A stretch of 64,000 nt of DNA from Streptomyces humi (lineage in GTDB: Bacteria; Actinomycetota; Actinomycetes; Streptomycetales; Streptomycetaceae). The notes beneath the pieces were generated by a model, which was not told the DNA's origin, ran no database searches, and worked only from the letters and a program-made list of their open reading frames with translations. The position numbers and the translations under genes were made by a program. This document shows positions 58,777 through 64,000 of this stretch, in pieces. Each line of letters starts with the position of its first letter. Within the stretch, counting starts at the first letter, position 1. The DNA is taken from positions 44,633-108,632 of the forward strand of contig NZ_LBMU02000050.1 in the NCBI RefSeq assembly GCF_001005085.2, read 5' to 3'.

Positions 58777-60333
58777 ATGTCTGCACAAGAATCCGCACCC
58801 CACTCGTCCCAGCGCATCGGCGTCGTGGCCGAGTCCGCCCCCGGCGAGACACGTGTCGCCGCCACCCCGTCGACCGTGCGCCAACTGCTGGGCCTCGGCT
58901 ACCAGGTCGTGGTGGAGTCAGGCGCCGGCGCGGCCTCCGGCTTCGGCGACCAGGCCTATCTCGACGCCGGCGCCGAGCTCGGCGTCGCCTGGGACGCCGA
59001 CCTCGTCCTGAAGGTGAACCCGCCGTCCGACGCGGAGATCACCCGGCTGCGGCAGGGCGCCACGGTCGTGGCCCTGCTGGCCCCCGCACAGACACCGGAA
59101 CTGCTCACGGCACTCGCACGGGCCGGGGTGACCGCCCTGGCGCTGGACGCCGTGCCGCGGATCTCCCGCGCCCAGTCGATGGACGTGCTCTCGTCCATGG
59201 CGAACATCGCCGGCTACCGGGCGGTCGTCGAGGCCGCGCACGTCTTCGGCCGGTTCTTCACCGGACAGGTCACCGCCGCCGGCAAGGTGCCCCCGGCGAA
59301 GGTACTGGTCGCCGGCGCGGGAGTGGCGGGCCTCGCGGCGATCGGGGCCGCGTCCAGCCTCGGCGCCGTCGTCCGCGCCACCGACCCGCGGCCCGAGGTC
59401 GCCGACCAGGTGACCTCGCTGGGCGGCGAGTACCTCCCGGTGGACGTCGCCCAGGAGGCGAGCACCGACGGCTACGCCAAGGCCACCTCCGAGGACTACG
59501 ACCGCGCCGCCGCCGAGCTGTACCACCGGCAGGCCCAGGACGTGGACATCGTGATCACCACCGCGCTGATCCCCGGCCGGCCGGCGCCGCGGCTGCTGTC
59601 CGCCGCGGACGTGGCGGTGATGAAACCCGGCAGTGTCATCGTGGACATGGCCGCGGCCCAGGGCGGCAACGTCGAGGGAACCGTGCCGGGGCGGGCGGTG
59701 GTCACCGACAACGGGGTCACCATCATCGGGTACACCGACCTCGCGGCCCGGCTGCCCGCCCAGGCCTCGCAGCTGTTCGGCACCAACCTGGCCAACCTGC
59801 TCAAGCTCGTCACCCCCGGCCGGGACGGGCGGGCGGTCATCGACTTCGACGACGTCGTGCAGCGGGCCGTGACCGTCGTACGGGACGGCGAGGTCACCTG
59901 GCCGCCACCACCCGTGCCGGTCTCGGCGGCGCCCGCCGCACCGCCCGCGCCGGCCGCCGCCGCGCCGGAACGCAAGGAGCCGAGGCTCACGCCCGCGCGC
60001 CGCTTCGGCCTGATCGGGCTCGGCATGGTCGCCCTGTTCCTCCTGGTCGCCTTCGCCCCCGCCCAACTCGCCGGGAACTTCACGGTGTTCGCGCTCGCGG
60101 TGGTCATCGGTCACTACGTCATCGGCAAGGTGCACCACGCGCTGCACACGCCCCTGATGTCGGTGACCAACGCGATCTCCGGGATCGTCGTCATCGGCGC
60201 CCTGCTCCAGATCGGGCACGAGAGCCGGATCGTCACCGTGCTGTCCTGCGTGGCGATCCTGCTGACGAGCGTGAACATCTTCGGAGGTTTCGCCGTCACC
60301 CGCCGCATGCTGTCGATGTTCTCGAAAGGCTGA
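58777..60333 (+). CDS. pntA: Proton-translocating NAD(P) transhydrogenase subunit alpha
   Basis: This 518-residue subunit couples hydride transfer between NADH and NADP to proton flow across the membrane. It has the N-terminal alanine-dehydrogenase-like NAD domain (VVAESAPGETRVAATP, ILVAGAG-type VLVAGAGVAGLAAIGAA). A Pro/Ala linker and three or four C-terminal spans follow (GLIGLGMVALFLLVAFAPA). Fusion of both alpha parts matches the E. coli form. ATG 58777 was chosen over GTG 58762. Confidence 0.93.
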   Translation: MSAQESAPHSSQRIGVVAESAPGETRVAATPSTVRQLLGLGYQVVVESGAGAASGFGDQAYLDAGAELGVAWDADLVLKVNPPSDAEITRLRQGATVVALLAPAQTPELLTALARAGVTALALDAVPRISRAQSMDVLSSMANIAGYRAVVEAAHVFGRFFTGQVTAAGKVPPAKVLVAGAGVAGLAAIGAASSLGAVVRATDPRPEVADQVTSLGGEYLPVDVAQEASTDGYAKATSEDYDRAAAELYHRQAQDVDIVITTALIPGRPAPRLLSAADVAVMKPGSVIVDMAAAQGGNVEGTVPGRAVVTDNGVTIIGYTDLAARLPAQASQLFGTNLANLLKLVTPGRDGRAVIDFDDVVQRAVTVVRDGEVTWPPPPVPVSAAPAAPPAPAAAAPERKEPRLTPARRFGLIGLGMVALFLLVAFAPAQLAGNFTVFALAVVIGHYVIGKVHHALHTPLMSVTNAISGIVVIGALLQIGHESRIVTVLSCVAILLTSVNIFGGFAVTRRMLSMFSKG

Positions 60334-60339
60334 GCCGAG

Positions 60340-61806
60340 ATGACCTCCCTGACGGCATCCCACGCGGCGGACCTGGTCGCCGCCCTGTTGTTCATCCTCA
60401 GCCTGGCCGGGCTCTCCCAGCACCGCACCTCCCGCGCCGGCGTCGTCTACGGCATCGCCGGCATGGCGCTCGCCCTGACCGCCACGGTCGTACTGGCGGC
60501 GCAGAGCATCACCGCGGGGGCGGTGACCCTCGTCGTGCTGGCGATGGCGCTCGGCGCGGCGCTCGGCCTGTGGCGCGCCCGTCGCGTCGAGATGACGCAG
60601 ATGCCCGAACTGATCGCGGTGCTCCACAGCTTCGTCGGTCTGGCCGCGGTACTGGTCGGCTGGAACAGCTATCTGGAGGTGGAGGCGCACGGCGCGGCAC
60701 AGACCGCCGTCGGCGCCGACCTGCTGGGCATCCACCACGCCGAGGTGGTCATCGGCGTCTTCATCGGCGCGGTCACCTTCACCGGCTCGGTCGTCGCGTT
60801 CCTGAAGCTCTCGGCGCGCATCGAGTCCCGCCCGCTCACGCTGCCGGGCAAGAACGCGCTCAACCTCGGAGCGCTCGGCGCCTTCGTGGCCCTGACGGTC
60901 TGGTTCACGATCAGCCCGGACCTGTCGTCGATGATCGCGGTGACCGCGCTGGCGCTGGTACTGGGCTGGCACCTGGTCGCCTCGATCGGCGGCGGTGACA
61001 TGCCCGTCGTGGTCTCGATGCTGAACAGCTACTCGGGGTGGGCGGCGGCCGCGGCCGGCTTCCTGCTCGACAACAACCTGCTCATCGTCACGGGCGCGCT
61101 GGTGGGATCCTCCGGCGCCTACCTGTCGTACATCATGTGCAAGGCGATGAACCGGTCCTTCCTGTCGGTCATCGCGGGCGGCTTCGGCATCGAGGCGCCG
61201 TCCGGCTCCGGGGGCGAGCAGGGCGAGCACCGCGAGATCCGGGCCGCGGAGGCGGCCGAGGCACTGGCCCAGGCCCGCTCGGTGGTCATCACCCCCGGCT
61301 ACGGCATGGCCGTCGCCCAGGCCCAGCACCCGGTGGCCGAGCTGACCCGCCGGCTGCGCGAGCGGGGCGTCGAGGTCCGTTTCGGCATCCACCCGGTCGC
61401 CGGGCGGCTGCCCGGGCACATGAACGTGCTGCTGGCCGAGGCGAAGGTCCCGTACGACATCGTCCTGGAGATGGACGAGATCAACGACGACTTCGCCGCG
61501 ACCTCGGTGGTCCTGGTGATCGGCGCCAACGACACCGTCAACCCGGCCGCGATGGACGACCCGGCGAGCCCCATCGCCGGCATGCCGGTGCTGCGGGTCT
61601 GGGAGGCGGAACAGGTCATCGTCTTCAAACGGTCCATGGCCTCCGGCTACGCGGGCGTGCAGAACCCGCTCTTCTTCCGCGAGAACAGCAGCATGCTCTT
61701 CGGCGACGCCAAGCAGAGCATGGAGGACATCCTGACCGCGCTCGGCACGGACGGCCGGACGACACCGACGCCGGCCACCCGCCAGGCGACCACGGCCGGC
61801 CGCTGA
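60340..61806 (+). CDS. pntB: Proton-translocating NAD(P) transhydrogenase subunit beta
   Basis: This 488-residue subunit has about nine membrane spans in its first 270 residues. Domain III then binds NADP: VITPGYGMAVAQAQHPV, RFGIHPVAGRLPGHMNVL and VIGANDTVNPAA. It forms the proton channel with PntA. Only 6 bases separate it from pntA, so they are co-translated. Confidence 0.95.
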   Translation: MTSLTASHAADLVAALLFILSLAGLSQHRTSRAGVVYGIAGMALALTATVVLAAQSITAGAVTLVVLAMALGAALGLWRARRVEMTQMPELIAVLHSFVGLAAVLVGWNSYLEVEAHGAAQTAVGADLLGIHHAEVVIGVFIGAVTFTGSVVAFLKLSARIESRPLTLPGKNALNLGALGAFVALTVWFTISPDLSSMIAVTALALVLGWHLVASIGGGDMPVVVSMLNSYSGWAAAAAGFLLDNNLLIVTGALVGSSGAYLSYIMCKAMNRSFLSVIAGGFGIEAPSGSGGEQGEHREIRAAEAAEALAQARSVVITPGYGMAVAQAQHPVAELTRRLRERGVEVRFGIHPVAGRLPGHMNVLLAEAKVPYDIVLEMDEINDDFAATSVVLVIGANDTVNPAAMDDPASPIAGMPVLRVWEAEQVIVFKRSMASGYAGVQNPLFFRENSSMLFGDAKQSMEDILTALGTDGRTTPTPATRQATTAGR

Positions 61807-61882
61807 CGGACGAGGACCGTGGCCGGCCGGGAGCCGGACCGGCACGGCCACGGTCCCGTGCGCCGAATTCCCCGATCCGGCC

Positions 61883-63076
61883 TCAGGGTTCGCTCCGGTC
61901 GGCTCCGGCCGCCCGGGGTTCCGGTTCCACCCGGTGGCGCGGCGCCGACCAGTACGCGGCGCCGGCCGCGGCGCGTTGGACGTCCTGGGCGGCAGGAGCC
62001 GGCGGGCCGCCAGATCCTCGGCCGGCCGTCCCGGGCGCGGCCGCGGCGGGGGCGGGCCCACCGGCGGCGGGACGCCAGCCCAGCTCCGGTGCGACCAGGT
62101 GCCGTACGTCGTGCAGGATCTGCTCGTACTCCTCGCGGTGGAACTCGTACGGCAACTCCAGCCGCAGTTCGCTCACCTCGGCCAGGACGGGGTCGGCGGC
62201 CAGCCGCTCCAGGATCTGTTCGGCGGTGCCCACGACGTCCGGCGCGAACAGGGTCCGCCGGGGTCCCCGCGGGCCGAGGGTGCGCTCGTGACGGCTCGCC
62301 GCGTAGGCGCGGTAGCGGGCCCGGGTGCGCGCGTCGGCGCCGTCCAGGGGCACGATGACCCGGCCCAGCGCCACCCGCGTGGCACGGCCCGCGGGCAGCG
62401 ACCGGCGGTACTCGGTGAGCAGGCCCAGCTGGGCGGTGGTGAAGTCGTCGGTGCCCTCGCCGGTGACGATGTTGCCGGACAGCAGGGCGAGGCCCTGTCC
62501 GGCGGCCCAGCGCACCGAGCGCAGGCTGCCCCCGCCGTACCAGATACGGCGGGCCAGGCCGGGGTTGTGCGGTTGCAGGCGCGGGCGCTGGACGTTGCCC
62601 GGGGAGTGGATGACCGTGTCCGGGCCGCCGAGGTAGTCACCGCGCAGGTTCTCCACGACCCGGGCGATCCTGCCGTACGACAGGTCGAGGCCGCGCCAGT
62701 CGCCGTCGTGCACCAGGTCGCCGAGCAGGTCGGCGTGCGGCATCCCGGTGCTGAAGCCGACCTGGAGCCGTCCGGCCGACAGCACGTCGGCCAGCGCCAG
62801 GTCCTCGGCGAGACGGAACGGGCTCTCGTAGCCGATGGGGATGACGGCGGTGCCCAGTTCGATCCGCTCGGTGCGCTGCCCGGCCGCCGCCAGGAACACG
62901 GCGGCCGAGCCGACCCCGTGTTCGAGGTGGCGCTGGCGGATCCAGGCGCCGTCGTAGCCGAGCCGCTCGCCGTACCCGAAGAGCCGGAGGGTCTCCTCCA
63001 GGCCGGTGCGCGGGTCGTCGTCGGCGAAGTTGCCCGGGGTGAGGAAGGCCAACGAGGAGATGGTGGGAGTGCTCAT
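61883..63076 (-). CDS. LLM-class (luciferase-like) flavin-dependent oxidoreductase
   Basis: This 397-residue protein has the TIM-barrel pattern of bacterial luciferase-like monooxygenases: LAFLTPGNFADDDP, RIELGTAVIPIGYESPFRLAEDLALADVLSAGR and WYGGGSLRS. It uses reduced FMN or F420. The substrate is unknown; such genes often follow peptide/nickel-type ABC transporters. After the barrel the last 70 residues are Ala/Pro/Gly-rich and atypical. ATG 63076 has TGAGGA upstream, 13 bases after the ABC stop. Confidence 0.88.
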   Translation of the reverse strand: MSTPTISSLAFLTPGNFADDDPRTGLEETLRLFGYGERLGYDGAWIRQRHLEHGVGSAAVFLAAAGQRTERIELGTAVIPIGYESPFRLAEDLALADVLSAGRLQVGFSTGMPHADLLGDLVHDGDWRGLDLSYGRIARVVENLRGDYLGGPDTVIHSPGNVQRPRLQPHNPGLARRIWYGGGSLRSVRWAAGQGLALLSGNIVTGEGTDDFTTAQLGLLTEYRRSLPAGRATRVALGRVIVPLDGADARTRARYRAYAASRHERTLGPRGPRRTLFAPDVVGTAEQILERLAADPVLAEVSELRLELPYEFHREEYEQILHDVRHLVAPELGWRPAAGGPAPAAAAPGTAGRGSGGPPAPAAQDVQRAAAGAAYWSAPRHRVEPEPRAAGADRSEP

Positions 63077-63089
63077 GCGATGCCGGTCC

Positions 63090-64000
<911 letters not shown>

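Noticed and set aside
58918..62061. Very long open frame on the minus strand opposite pntA and pntB
   Set aside because: It mirrors the high third-position GC of the pnt genes, has no domain and overlaps two well-recognised proteins.

Overview
The window is high-GC actinobacterial chromosome, almost certainly Streptomyces. The evidence is the strong G/C bias at third codon positions, frequent GTG and TTG starts, dense ATGA/GTGA start-stop overlaps, Tat and lipoprotein signals, Hanks-type kinase, cytochrome P450, LacI and TetR regulators. No tRNA, rRNA, insertion sequence, phage gene or CRISPR array was seen.

Layout. (1) 1-7302 holds independent genes: a 3'-truncated secreted GH54 alpha-L-arabinofuranosidase, a ProP-type osmolyte symporter, a membrane Ser/Thr kinase, an SDR protein without the usual catalytic residues, a glyoxalase-fold protein and a phytanoyl-CoA dioxygenase-like gene. 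(2) 7458-21415 is a LacI-controlled catabolic operon. It encodes a complete dipeptide-type ABC importer, an MGH1/GH63-like glycosidase, an FAD oxidoreductase, a DapA/NanA-family aldolase or lyase and a Tat-exported BNR sialidase. A perfect 14-bp palindrome lies over the lacI ribosome binding site. The set resembles uptake and breakdown of a sialic-acid-like or other acidic sugar, but the classical nanE/nanK/nagA/nagB genes are absent. (3) 21395-29072 holds an ABC exporter preceded by a 42-residue Lys/His-rich peptide gene, a TetR-SDR-SnoaL-like unit with two matching operators, a small membrane protein, an OsmC protein, a P450 and a secreted SLT-domain protein.

(4) 30104-57638 is one 21-gene unidirectional exopolysaccharide locus. 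It carries a phosphoglycosyltransferase, a GDP-mannose 6-dehydrogenase-like enzyme, two GT4 and one GT2 glycosyltransferases, two Wzz-like proteins, AsnB, a fused ADH/Gfo-Idh oxidoreductase, a heparinase II/III-like lyase, a beta-helix lipoprotein, a Wzy-like polymerase/ligase, a Wzx-like flippase and a polysaccharide pyruvyl transferase. Inside it is a sugar-building module: C-methyltransferase, sugar-1-phosphate cytidylyltransferase, PIG-L deacetylase, SDR, DUF4910 metallopeptidase-like protein, RfbC-type epimerase and GSAM-like aminotransferase. The likely product is a uronic-acid-containing, pyruvylated polymer with an unusual modified sugar.

(5) 57723-64000 holds a PAP2 phosphatase, proton-translocating transhydrogenase genes pntA and pntB, an LLM flavin oxidoreductase and a peptide-type ABC ATPase cut by the window edge.

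A recurring oddity is tandem repeats (9, 12, 18, 20 or 30 bp) at or just past the 3' ends of six unrelated genes. The most novel candidates are the Lys/His-rich peptide beside its exporter, the sugar-building module of the polysaccharide locus, and the sialidase/Dpp operon.
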